A DNA stretch of 64,000 bases, from assembly GCF_003568865.1 (NCBI RefSeq), contig NZ_CP031115.1:62001-126000 (forward strand), given 5' to 3'. The notes beneath the pieces were generated by a model. That model saw nothing but the letters and a program-made list of their open reading frames with translations, did not search any database and was not told the origin of the DNA. Source of the DNA: Rubrobacter indicoceani. Its GTDB lineage: Bacteria > Actinomycetota > Rubrobacteria > Rubrobacterales > Rubrobacteraceae. Shown here one piece after another: positions 36,360 to 44,804 of the stretch (positions are counted from its first letter, which is position 1; the number at the start of each line of letters is the position of its first letter). The position numbers and the translations under genes were made by a program.

Positions 36360-36791
36360 TTAGCCGCCGAAAGTCGCCACCCCCGCCACGTCGCCGCGCC
36401 AGGGTTTCAGGTCGAGAACCGGGGTCCCGTTTCTCATGTCGAGGTGGCGCACCCTCAAGGTCGTACCGGAGACCGCCGTTACGTCCACGATCGAAACCCC
36501 GACCGCGTTTGGACGCACCGGCGACAGGGTGCTAAAAACGCCTCGCTTCTGACCCTCCGCGCTTCTCGGACGCTGGGTGAGGAACTCCTCCGTAAAAGTG
36601 TCGCTCTCATGGAACAAGAACACGACTACAAGCCGCTCTCCGGGCGCGATGTTCGCGAGTCCTTCAGAGTAGGCTTCGTCTATCACAAGCTCGCCTTCGA
36701 GGTCGGAGGATCGCCAGCTACGCGGGACTTTGCCTTTTTCTGCCACGCGTACGTAGCCGATCGCGGTCAGTTCGACTTTGCTCTTGTCCAC
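36360..36791 (-). CDS. trmO: TrmO-family tRNA N6-methyltransferase (TsaA/UPF0066)
   Basis: 143 residues. TrmO uses SAM to methylate the N6 of t6A37 in tRNA. Motifs: AIGYVRVAEKGKVPRSW at 10-26, then RPNAVGVSIVDVTAV and HLDMRNGTPVLDLKPW. The family usually has RPNPIGxS; the match is clear. Compact form without C-terminal extension. GTG start. It sits between the Fur pseudogene and the nickel permease. Confidence 0.82.
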   Translation of the reverse strand: MDKSKVELTAIGYVRVAEKGKVPRSWRSSDLEGELVIDEAYSEGLANIAPGERLVVVFLFHESDTFTEEFLTQRPRSAEGQKRGVFSTLSPVRPNAVGVSIVDVTAVSGTTLRVRHLDMRNGTPVLDLKPWRGDVAGVATFGG

Positions 36792-36864
36792 GGCCGCGTA
36801 CCTCGTTTTCGTACGTGTCTTTCGTACGTTTTGGGCTCGGAACCACCGTGTTCCGGTCCCTTTT

Positions 36865-37626
36865 CTAGAAGGGGTAGGTCACGATCTCCAGGGCTCCAAG
36901 CCCATACCAGAGTCCGAAAGCAAGGCTCAATACCCCGAGGACGGGGGCCGCGTACTCGAAGTTCTCGCGTATCGGGCCCCGGGCGATGATCAGGCCGAAG
37001 ACTGTGGAGAGGATCGCCATGGAGAGAGCGGTCCCGGCGGCGAAGATCAAAAGCGCCGCCACCGCTGCGCTCTGGCTGGAGATGGTCGAGAGCAGCAGCA
37101 GCGTGAGCCCCCCCGAGCCGCCGATACCGTGTACCAGACCCACCCCGTACGCCCCGAGAGGCCCGCGATGGGAAGCGGTGTGACCGTGTTCGTGGACCCT
37201 GCTTTCCTTGTGTGAGTGGACGTGACGATGCTCTTCGGAAGCTCCCTCGTGTCTGTGGGTATGGACGTGGAAGACGCCGCGCCGCCACCGCATCAGCAGC
37301 CGCACCGCAAGAACTACGATGACTATGCCTATCGCAACCTCGGCGAGCTGCCCCACGCGCTCGGGGAGAAAGCGGTTCAGGAGCACAAGCGGCAGGCCGA
37401 GGATCACAAGCGTCGTGCCGTGCCCGAGACCCCAGCAAAAGCCCATCCAGCTGGCCTTGCGTACCTGCCCGTGTTCCTCCTCGGAGGCTATAAGGGTCGT
37501 TACCGCAGCAAGGTGGTCGGGGTCGCTTGCGTGCCGGAGGCCGAGAAGCAGGCTGATCGCCAGTATCACCCCCACACCCGTCGAACCGTGCATGAGCCCT
37601 TCCAGCCAAACGTCTATCGAATCCAT
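36865..37626 (-). CDS. NicO-type nickel/cobalt permease with His-rich loop
   Basis: 253 residues, about six to seven membrane helices. The first helix region carries RHASDPDHLAAV, the H-x4-D-H signature of nickel/cobalt transporters, and GLGHGTTL follows in the next. A cytoplasmic loop (about 118-155) is full of histidine (HVHTHRHEG, EEHRHVHSH, VHEHGHTASH). Transcribed 19 bases after the Fur-family gene, so probably controlled by it. Uptake versus efflux cannot be decided from sequence. Confidence 0.87.
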   Translation of the reverse strand: MDSIDVWLEGLMHGSTGVGVILAISLLLGLRHASDPDHLAAVTTLIASEEEHGQVRKASWMGFCWGLGHGTTLVILGLPLVLLNRFLPERVGQLAEVAIGIVIVVLAVRLLMRWRRGVFHVHTHRHEGASEEHRHVHSHKESRVHEHGHTASHRGPLGAYGVGLVHGIGGSGGLTLLLLSTISSQSAAVAALLIFAAGTALSMAILSTVFGLIIARGPIRENFEYAAPVLGVLSLAFGLWYGLGALEIVTYPF

Positions 37627-37645
37627 GCGACCTCACCCCTGACTT

Positions 37646-38086
37646 TCATGATCCTGTCTTTTTCGACCCTTGCCCGACGCACGCTGTGCATTCCCCTCTT
37701 GCTACCACGTGCAGATCCCGCACCTCGAAGCCACCGGACGAGGCGGTAAGAACCTCGAATATCCGCTGCCTGACCTCCGGCTCCGGATGAGAGATCCCGC
37801 CGCATACCTCACACACCAGGTGCGGGTGTGTCGCCGCTCTCGCCTCGAAGACCCTCGGTCCCTCCGGCAACCGACTCTCGGATACCAGACCGACCTCACC
37901 GAGCGTCTCAAGGGCGCGATAGACCGTCGAAAGCTCCAGCCCCGGAAGCCCCGCGCTGGCGCGGGACCAGATCTCCTCCGCCGTGAAGTGCTCGCCGGAC
38001 TCGACCAGAATCTCCCAGACGTGCGCCCGCTGGGGCGTTACGCGAATGCCTCGCTCCTGCAATGCTTTAAAAGAACCTTTTCCCAT
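37646..38086 (-). CDS. Fur-family metalloregulator
   Basis: 146 residues. Winged helix 5-85 (RVTPQRAHVWEIL, LELSTVYRALETL), then HPHLVCEVCGGISH and GECTAC, the two CxxC-type structural zinc positions. Metal specificity (Fe, Zn, Ni) is not readable; linkage to a NicO permease favours a nickel-type (Nur-like) role. A perfect palindrome lies directly upstream at 38092. Confidence 0.88.
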   Translation of the reverse strand: MGKGSFKALQERGIRVTPQRAHVWEILVESGEHFTAEEIWSRASAGLPGLELSTVYRALETLGEVGLVSESRLPEGPRVFEARAATHPHLVCEVCGGISHPEPEVRQRIFEVLTASSGGFEVRDLHVVARGECTACVGQGSKKTGS

Positions 38087-38091
38087 TCCGA

Positions 38092-38106
38092 TGCTAAGTA
38101 TTAGCA
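38092..38106. promoter_or_regulatory. putative Fur-family operator
   Basis: TGCTAA-GTA-TTAGCA, a perfect 6-3-6 palindrome ending 5 bases before the ATG of the Fur-family gene at 38086, where a repressor would block transcription or translation of the fur-nicO operon. A half-site TTAGCA also occurs near 35790, upstream of the DUF4242 gene. Confidence 0.55.
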
Positions 38107-38134
38107 GAAGGGAAAACTTGGCGCAACAATGGTT

Positions 38135-38674
38135 TTACGAGCCCGAGCTGCGGGCGGAGAGCACGTCCCGGATAAACTCACGATCGTGGTCCCAGGCGAA
38201 ATCAAGGGAATCCACCTCATCGAGCGTCACCCGGAGGATGTCCGCCACGTCGTCGGTGGGGGACGGGTCGCCCGATATTATCTCGGCCCGGAATCCGATG
38301 GCGAGGGCGTGAACGCCGTTGTCGCCGTAGCGGTGCGGAGCGAACATGACGGGCGGCCACTCGACCTCGATCTCGACGCCGAGCTCCTCCATAACCTCGC
38401 GCTTTAGGGCGTCTACGGGGTGCTCTCCGAGTTCTACAAAGCCCCCCGGAACATCCACCATCCCTCTGTACGGGTTACGCGCCCGGACGGTGACGAGGGC
38501 CTTCCCGTCCCGGACGAGGGCCGCCCCGACCGCCGGGGCGGAGTTCCGGTAGAACGACCTTCCGCAGACCGGGCAGGTCGCGCCGCCGGAGGGCCGCGGC
38601 GGGCCGAGACGATTTCCGTCCGCCGGACAGAAGCGGAAAGGGGTTTCGGCGGTGAAGCCGTCGGAGGGTTTCAT
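38135..38674 (-). CDS. NUDIX hydrolase with N-terminal zinc ribbon
   Basis: 179 residues. FCPADGNRL and CPVCGRSF give a four-Cys zinc ribbon like that of NudC-type NAD pyrophosphatases. The Nudix box is GGFVELGEHPVDALKREVMEELGV. Likely hydrolyses a nucleoside diphosphate derivative; exact substrate unknown. Lies just after mftF on the same strand. Confidence 0.85.
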   Translation of the reverse strand: MKPSDGFTAETPFRFCPADGNRLGPPRPSGGATCPVCGRSFYRNSAPAVGAALVRDGKALVTVRARNPYRGMVDVPGGFVELGEHPVDALKREVMEELGVEIEVEWPPVMFAPHRYGDNGVHALAIGFRAEIISGDPSPTDDVADILRVTLDEVDSLDFAWDHDREFIRDVLSARSSGS

Positions 38675-38758
38675 AGCGTTCCTCTCGGTAGCGGGGTTGG
38701 TAGAGCAGCTGTCGGGGAGTTGATACCGGGCGTCGTCCCGGAGTTGTTCCTGGAAAGT

Positions 38759-41032
38759 TCACCGGCTGAAGTTCACCTTCGCCAGAAGCGGCCTCACGGT
38801 TCGGCGTTCGAGGCAGCCGCGCCACACCCCGACCTGATACGCCGAAAGCTCCAGCCAGCACAGAAGGACAAAGGTGATGAGGCCGGTCTCCGGTTTCAGG
38901 CGACGGTGGTCAACGACCGGCGGCACGGACATAACGACCAGAAGCGAGGGCAGAAGCGGCGGGAAGATCGCTGAGGCCGCCAGCAGGGGAAGGCTGTAGT
39001 AGCGGCAGACGTTCGCCCCGAGATGATAGAGCCCCGCTCCGTGCTGACGGGTGATCGCCGCAACGAGGCTTCGGACGGGGAGCGTTACCCCGGCCCGCCG
39101 GAGTCTGCTCTGCTTTGTTGCGAACTCTACGGCGAGCATGACGAATATCATCAGCCCAAGGAGCAGCCCGAGCTGCCACGCAACGAAAAACGCCGGGACG
39201 AGCGCGAGGAGCAGCGTTCCGAGGGTCGGGATCACCAACCCTCTGCGGGACTTTTCGTGGCGGTGCTGGAGATCTGCTTCGGAGGATGCGTAGTCGGAGC
39301 GGCGTCTGAGAAGCTCCGGGAGGTGTGTGCGGTGGTGGTGTACGACCCCGGCCTCCGGTTCGTAGTAGGCGTCACCGCCGGACTCGAGCACGCGCCACAC
39401 GAAGTCCGCGTCCTCGCCGAGCGACATCTCCTCGTCGAAGCCGCCGAGCCTGAGGAAAGCTTCCCGATCAACGGCGAGGTTGCACGTCGGAAGGTACGCG
39501 ACCGGCTCCCCGAAGCCGACCCGGCCCGCCTGTTCACCCATATCGAGCGAGGAACGGACGGCCTCGAAGGCGGCCACCGGGCCGTCCGGCGCAGAAGAGA
39601 GGATGCGCCCGCCCACAACAACGGTCCCCGGCTCCGAAAGACGGGCGACAAGCGACCGGAGCCAACCGCTTTCGGCCTCGCAATCATTGTCCGTGAAAGC
39701 AAGGATCTCACCGCCCGCCTCCGCCGCCGCGAGGTTCCGGGCCGCCGACTGCCCGACGTTCTTCTCCAGGCGCAGAACCCGCACCGGGAGGTCGGAGAGC
39801 GACCACAAAAGCGGGTACTCGGAAGCGTCGTCTACCACCAGGACCTCGAGCAGATCCGCCGGATAATCCAGCCCGACAAGCGACTCGACGCAGGCGCGGG
39901 TCTGAAGCGGACGGTCCTTTGCGGGGACGATAGCCGTCACCGAAGGCAGCCGCGCCGGGATAATCTCCGCGTCCCGCCCGACGATGCGCCGGGCCGCCAG
40001 CCCGTCAAGAAACGCCGCTGCAGCGTCCACCGCGAGGCCGGACTCCTCTGAGAGTTCAGTCGCCGTCTTTCCGCCGTCGAGTCCCTTCAGCAGTTCGGCG
40101 GCCCGGGCGTTTACCTCGGTCGCCATGAGCGGTCGCTCCGAGAGCAGCGCCCAGCCTCTGTCTGTCCGACGCACCTCCATGCCGGGGCTGAGCGAGTAAC
40201 GCGGCGCGGGGCCTCGCCGCAGCGTCAGCGAGGCTTTGTCTAGGCCTTCCAGCCACAGCCCCGCTTCTTCTATGTGACGGAGCAGAGCTTTCGAGCCGTG
40301 CCAGAGGTGCATCGGGCGGGACCTGTCTTTCTCCGGCGGCAGGTGGACGAATAGCGTTCCGCCCGGCTTGAGGGCCGCCGCAAGAGATTTCAGGGCCGGG
40401 CCGGGGTCCGGCAGGTGCTCCAGCACGTCTACCGCCGAGACAAAGTCGAACTCGCCCTCCGGTAGACCTCTATATCCCGTCTCGAGGATCTTTACCGGAA
40501 TGTCGCGCCTCTCGAAGCGCGACCGGGCATAGTCGTTGAGGACGGGGTTGATGTCCGCGAGGGTAACGTCCAGGCCGTTGTCGGCCAGAAGCAGGCCGAG
40601 CGAACCGATGCCTCCCCCGAAGTCTAGCGTCTTCTGGGCCCGGTGTCCGAGCGCCGCATCCAGGGCCCCGACCGCCGAGAGCGCGCTCCCGTCCTCCGCG
40701 AGCGAGTGCCACCGCGTCAGATCGTAGAGGTACGCGTCGGTCTTTCGGTAGAACTCCCTTGTCTCACCGGCGCCCGTCGGCGCGGCTTCGACCCACTCTC
40801 TGGAGACGCGCTCCGCCCCTTCGGCGCACCTCTTCGCGACCTCCTCGTGCGTTGACGCTCCGAGGTACTCCGCAAGCTCGGCGACGAGGCTGGTTTCGAG
40901 GTCGGTGTGCGGTGGGAGAAGAAGGGCGGCCTCCCAGAGCTCGCGGGGGTCGCGCCCGGGGTCGCCGAACGATCCGGCGACCTTTCGAGACCGGGCGGAG
41001 AGCGCTATGGTTCTCCGGCTGCCGGGCTTCAT
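38759..41032 (-). CDS. mftF: methyltransferase-MftF fusion: mycofactocin glycosyltransferase
   Basis: 757 residues, well above the roughly 470 usual for MftF. Residues 90-275 are a class I SAM methyltransferase (LDFGGGIG 136-143, acidic D160, VDVLEHL 201-207). Residues 282-352 resemble the short PqqD-like leader of MftF. Residues 364-600 are a family 2 glycosyltransferase (AIVPAKD, VVDDAS 399-404, FTDNDC). Several membrane helices fill 610-740. MftF adds the beta-1,4-glucose chain to premycofactocin; the fused methyltransferase could methylate a sugar. ATGA overlap with mftE. Confidence 0.9.
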   Translation of the reverse strand: MKPGSRRTIALSARSRKVAGSFGDPGRDPRELWEAALLLPPHTDLETSLVAELAEYLGASTHEEVAKRCAEGAERVSREWVEAAPTGAGETREFYRKTDAYLYDLTRWHSLAEDGSALSAVGALDAALGHRAQKTLDFGGGIGSLGLLLADNGLDVTLADINPVLNDYARSRFERRDIPVKILETGYRGLPEGEFDFVSAVDVLEHLPDPGPALKSLAAALKPGGTLFVHLPPEKDRSRPMHLWHGSKALLRHIEEAGLWLEGLDKASLTLRRGPAPRYSLSPGMEVRRTDRGWALLSERPLMATEVNARAAELLKGLDGGKTATELSEESGLAVDAAAAFLDGLAARRIVGRDAEIIPARLPSVTAIVPAKDRPLQTRACVESLVGLDYPADLLEVLVVDDASEYPLLWSLSDLPVRVLRLEKNVGQSAARNLAAAEAGGEILAFTDNDCEAESGWLRSLVARLSEPGTVVVGGRILSSAPDGPVAAFEAVRSSLDMGEQAGRVGFGEPVAYLPTCNLAVDREAFLRLGGFDEEMSLGEDADFVWRVLESGGDAYYEPEAGVVHHHRTHLPELLRRRSDYASSEADLQHRHEKSRRGLVIPTLGTLLLALVPAFFVAWQLGLLLGLMIFVMLAVEFATKQSRLRRAGVTLPVRSLVAAITRQHGAGLYHLGANVCRYYSLPLLAASAIFPPLLPSLLVVMSVPPVVDHRRLKPETGLITFVLLCWLELSAYQVGVWRGCLERRTVRPLLAKVNFSR

Positions 41033-41787
41033 CTCGGCTCCGACCGGTGGGCCGGGAGCCGGGATGAGATCTCAGCCGCCGCGGCGTCGAGGTAGCGGGA
41101 GCCGCGTCCGGCTTCGGCGCGGGTCGGGTCCCCGAGGACGCCGCTCTTTGTAACCGAGATAAGACCCCCGGCGTAGAGCCGCTCCAGAACAAACTCCATA
41201 TCGCCGGTGAAGCCGGAGGAACCCTCACCGACAAGGTCCGGCCTCAAAAAGAGCATCTCCGAGGTCTCGCTCTCTCCGGCGTGAAGGCCGAGGTCCCTCT
41301 TTGAAAGACCGTCTTTCTCCCCGACCCGCGCCGTCGCCTCGCCGATGCTCGCGAGTTCTTCCGGGTACCAGACTTCGAGGTGCGAGAGCTCCCGCCCGAG
41401 ATACAGGGCCGCAAGCTCCAGAGCCCGGGCGTTGCCGCCGTGCGCCGAGAGCAGGACGATCCGCCTGATGCCCCAGCCGGACGCCCGGCGGGCGAGGGAG
41501 AGGATCACACCCGCCAGCGTTTCGTGGTCCAGCCCGAGAAGCCCGGCGAACCCCGAGTGCTCGTCGGAACAGCCGAACGGCAGCGTCGGGGCGACAAGAG
41601 AACCGGGAACCCGGGCGGCGAGCCGTTCGGCCAGCGCCTCCGCCCGGATGGTGTCGGTGGCGAGCGGAAGATGCGGGCCGTGTTGCTCCGTCGCCCCGAG
41701 CGGGAGTATCAGCGTTCTGCAGCCGCTCCTCACTGCCTCCCGAACCTCGGGCCACGTCATCTCCGAAAGAAAGTTCCGGCGCTTCAA
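41029..41787 (-). CDS. mftE: mycofactocin precursor peptide peptidase MftE
   Basis: Creatininase-fold metallopeptidase that cleaves the modified MftA C-terminus to release the Val-Tyr derived core. 252 residues: metal-site GATEQHGPHLPLATDT at 31-46, SDEHSGF, and LLSAHGGNARA. TTG 41787 follows GGGGAAAG; the ATG nine codons later is possible. Overlaps mftF by 4 bases and lies 90 bases after mftD. Confidence 0.92.
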   Translation of the reverse strand: MKRRNFLSEMTWPEVREAVRSGCRTLILPLGATEQHGPHLPLATDTIRAEALAERLAARVPGSLVAPTLPFGCSDEHSGFAGLLGLDHETLAGVILSLARRASGWGIRRIVLLSAHGGNARALELAALYLGRELSHLEVWYPEELASIGEATARVGEKDGLSKRDLGLHAGESETSEMLFLRPDLVGEGSSGFTGDMEFVLERLYAGGLISVTKSGVLGDPTRAEAGRGSRYLDAAAAEISSRLPAHRSEPR

Positions 41788-41877
41788 ACCGGCGCTTTCC
41801 CCGGACGAAAAGGGCGAGGAGACAAGCCTCGCTCCCCGCCCCTGTTTCCGCTCACGGTCGCGTTCGGCCCGCGCGAG

Positions 41878-43074
41878 CTAGCCGGTCCTGACCGGAGAAG
41901 ACACCCCGAGGTTTCGCTTGAAGCCGTCCGGTATCACGAGGTCGTCCTCGCTCAACTCCGAAACGGACGAACGGCCCATGCCGCGCATCGTGGACTCCAT
42001 CCCCATCCGAAAAACGTCCAGCACGTTCTCCACCCCGGCCTGACCGTTCGCCGCCAGACCCCAGAGGTAGGCGCGTCCGATCATCACCGCCCGCGCCCCG
42101 AGCGCCACGGCCTTCACCACATCGCTGCCGCGCCGGATGCCGCCATCGAGAACCACCTCGATCCGGTCCCCGACCGCCTCGGCTATTGCGGGGAGGGCGC
42201 GTATGGAAGCCGGCGTTCCGTCCACGTTGTTGCCGCCGTGGTTGGAGACGGAGATGGCCGTCACCCCCGCGTCGGCGGCCCGTTCGGCGTCGTCGACCCG
42301 GATAACGCCCTTGAGCATCAACGGCCCGCCCCACTTTTCGCAGAGCCAGCTCACGTCGTCCCAGGTCGGGGGCGCAGACTGCATCCAGAGCCCGTACGCC
42401 CCGAAGAAGGTCATCGGCTCCTCGCCCGGTCCGCTCATGTTCGGGACGGTGAGGTCCGGCGGGCTTCCGGCCTTCGCGAAGTTTATGAGCCAGCGGGGTT
42501 TGGTAATGGCCTCCGGCGCGAACTTCAGCATCGTCTTGAGGTTCATGCTGTCCGGGATAGACGGGCTGCCCCAGTCGCGCCCGTAGGAGAACGTCCAGTC
42601 AAGGGTAAGGATTATTCCCGCCGCCCCCGCCGCTTTCGCCCGTTCCACGCGCTTCTGCATCTCCTCGCGGCCCCCGATCCAGTACATCTGGAAAAAGGTC
42701 TGCGGGTTTGCCTCCAGAACCTCCGCGAGCGGCTTGCTCCCGAAGGAACTCAGGCCCATCGCCGTACCCCGCGCCGCCGCCGCCCGCGCCACCGCGACCT
42801 CGCCGTCGGGGTGAACCGCCTGAACCCCGGTGGGGGATATGATCAGCGGCATCGAAATAGGCTGGCCCATCACGCTCGTTGAGAGGTCGCGCTCCGACGA
42901 CATCCCCACGACGTGCGGCGCAAAGCCAAGCTCCGTGAAGGCCCTGAGGTTGTCATCCAGGGTGATGCCCTTCTCCGAACCCGCCACCAGAGCCATGTAC
43001 ACCGACTTCGGGAGCCGCCGCTTTGCAACCTTCTGCATCTGCGCGACGGTTTCGAACCATTCGTTAGCTGCCAT
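41878..43074 (-). CDS. mftD: mycofactocin FMN dehydrogenase MftD
   Basis: FMN-dependent alpha-hydroxyacid-dehydrogenase family member that oxidises the MftE product AHDP to the alpha-keto amide premycofactocin. 398 residues, TIM barrel; SPTGVQAVHPDGE, LTLDWT, catalytic SNHGGNNVDG, then DGGIRRGSDVVKA and GRAYLWG as FMN phosphate motifs. GGAGG lies 11 bases before the ATG. Confidence 0.94.
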   Translation of the reverse strand: MAANEWFETVAQMQKVAKRRLPKSVYMALVAGSEKGITLDDNLRAFTELGFAPHVVGMSSERDLSTSVMGQPISMPLIISPTGVQAVHPDGEVAVARAAAARGTAMGLSSFGSKPLAEVLEANPQTFFQMYWIGGREEMQKRVERAKAAGAAGIILTLDWTFSYGRDWGSPSIPDSMNLKTMLKFAPEAITKPRWLINFAKAGSPPDLTVPNMSGPGEEPMTFFGAYGLWMQSAPPTWDDVSWLCEKWGGPLMLKGVIRVDDAERAADAGVTAISVSNHGGNNVDGTPASIRALPAIAEAVGDRIEVVLDGGIRRGSDVVKAVALGARAVMIGRAYLWGLAANGQAGVENVLDVFRMGMESTMRGMGRSSVSELSEDDLVIPDGFKRNLGVSSPVRTG

Positions 43075-43186
43075 AATTTTCTACGCCTCCTAACGGTCGG
43101 GATCTTCAGACCCCGTAGACCGCAACGGAGGCCGCAAGCCGTAGCCTGCGACCCCCGATCCTCTTACCTGAACCTGACGAACAACC

Positions 43187-44299
43187 TTACATCTGGCCCG
43201 CGAGCGGGAGGGCGGCCCGGTTTTTCTTGCGCGGTTTGGAGCTCAGGCCCACGCCCACGAAGTCGCCCTTGCCTCCGTTGACCGGTCCCTCGTCGTTGCC
43301 GAAGACGCAGTCCGGATCGGGCGAGTCAACCGAACGCCCGGTGAAGTGCTTGACGGCCATGCAGCCGCCGTGGCACACGTCGTAGGCGTTGCACGTCTGG
43401 CACGTCCCGCCGACCTGCCATTCCCTCAGGTGCTCGAACAACTCCGACTCGCGCCAGATGGCCTTGAAACCGCCCTCGTCGCGGACGTTGCCGCCCGAGA
43501 ACGCCGCGTCAAGAACAAACGGGCAGGCGTAAACCTCGCCGAGCGGATCGACGCAGCACACGATGCGCCCCGCGCCGCACATGTTCATCCCCTGAAGCTC
43601 CTCGCCGTAGGCCGAGAGGTGGAAAAACGAGTCGCCCGTAAGCACGTCCGGGTGGGTGTGCAGCCAGTCGTAGAGGGTGCGGTTCTGGGCCATCGTCGGG
43701 CGCATCCCGTCCCACACGTCAACGCCGCGCCCCGAAGGCCGGAGCCGCGTCAGGCGAAGCTCCCCGCCCTGCCCCGTCGCAAGGGCGTAGAGGTCGTCGA
43801 GCTGGTGGAAGTTCTGCTTTGTGAGCACGGAGTTGATCTTGAACTTGAACCCGCGCTCCGCAAGCCGCTCCATCGCCTTGCGCGCCCGTTTGTAGGAGCC
43901 CGTCCCGCGCACCGGGTCGTTTGTCTCGGCGGTCGCGCCGTCGAGCGATATCTGCACGTCAAGGTAGTCGCGGGAGCAGATCCAGTCAGCCGCCGCGTCG
44001 TCCAGAAGCGTACCGTTTGTCGAGAACTTCACCCCGATGCCCTTCTCAAGCGAGTAGTCCATAAGCTCAAAGAAGTCCGGGCGGGTCAGCGGCTCGCCGC
44101 CCCCGACGTTTATGTAGAAGACCTTCATCTCGGCCCACTGGTCTATGAGCGCCTTCGCCTCTTTGGTCGTGAGCTCGCCGGGACGGGCCTTGTCGGAGGC
44201 CGAAAGACAATGCTTGCAGCGCAGGTTGCACTCGTAGGTGACCTCCCACGTCAGACATATCGGTGCTTCGAGGCCCTTACGCAGCAGGTCGTAGCTCAC
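43187..44299 (-). CDS. mftC: mycofactocin radical SAM maturase MftC
   Basis: Radical SAM-SPASM enzyme that decarboxylates the MftA C-terminal Tyr and crosslinks it to Val. 370 residues. SAM cluster motif C24/C28/C31 (CNLRCKHC) and the SPASM cysteines in MNMCGAGR, CCVDPLGEVYACPF, CQTCNAYDVCHGGC and DPDCVFG. Overlaps mftB by 23 bases. Confidence 0.96.
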   Translation of the reverse strand: MSYDLLRKGLEAPICLTWEVTYECNLRCKHCLSASDKARPGELTTKEAKALIDQWAEMKVFYINVGGGEPLTRPDFFELMDYSLEKGIGVKFSTNGTLLDDAAADWICSRDYLDVQISLDGATAETNDPVRGTGSYKRARKAMERLAERGFKFKINSVLTKQNFHQLDDLYALATGQGGELRLTRLRPSGRGVDVWDGMRPTMAQNRTLYDWLHTHPDVLTGDSFFHLSAYGEELQGMNMCGAGRIVCCVDPLGEVYACPFVLDAAFSGGNVRDEGGFKAIWRESELFEHLREWQVGGTCQTCNAYDVCHGGCMAVKHFTGRSVDSPDPDCVFGNDEGPVNGGKGDFVGVGLSSKPRKKNRAALPLAGQM

Positions 44300-44567
44300 G
44301 GATGATCCCTTTCGTCTCCAGTTGCCCCAGAGCGTTCTCGATAACCTTGCATTGGGCTTCGCTTATCCCTTTTTCGGCGGCGAACGCGCCCATTACCTCG
44401 CCAAGGGTTCTCTTGCCATCCAGCGACTCGATAAACTCCACCAGCGGCCGCGAGTGCAAAAAGAGCAACGCCCGATTGTCGTAGCGATAAACCAGACCCC
44501 CGAACTTCTCCCACCGAACCGCAACCTGCGACGGAACTTCGTAGGTCTTTTCCGCCTGTACCGGCAA
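44277..44567 (-). CDS. mftB: mycofactocin peptide chaperone MftB
   Basis: PqqD-like RiPP recognition element that binds the MftA leader and delivers it to MftC. 96 residues with the family pattern VRWEKFGGLVYRYDNRALLF and LDGKRTLGEVM. TTG start with AGAGGT upstream. First gene of the mftB-C-D-E-F block. Confidence 0.93.
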   Translation of the reverse strand: MPVQAEKTYEVPSQVAVRWEKFGGLVYRYDNRALLFLHSRPLVEFIESLDGKRTLGEVMGAFAAEKGISEAQCKVIENALGQLETKGIIRELRPAA

Positions 44568-44804
44568 ACGATACCTCTTTTCGTTTTAAGTCATCCCTTG
44601 GCCGAAGAGACGAAATGCGATCCGTTTTCCCTCTGTCGGGGTCACGAGACCCCGGGCCGCACCGCGCTCTGCCTCAAAAGCTATAGATGATACTTTCCCC
44701 TGTGCCCGGACACTCCTCCAGCCGGACAACCTCTGAGAAGAATATATATCGTCTACCGTGTAGTCAAGGCTCGGGGACGGTCGGGTTTTCCGTCGGCGAA
44801 GGCT
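44568..44804. promoter_or_regulatory. intergenic region before mftB
   Basis: 237 bases between the SDR stop and mftB start. It includes an AT-rich stretch (AATATATATC at 44741-44750) and an inverted repeat CTAC-CGT-GTAG at 44753-44763, unusual in this GC-rich sequence, so an internal promoter/operator for mftB-F is plausible. A GACGG/CCGTC hairpin follows the SDR gene. No mftR-type TetR regulator is encoded in the window. Confidence 0.4.
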
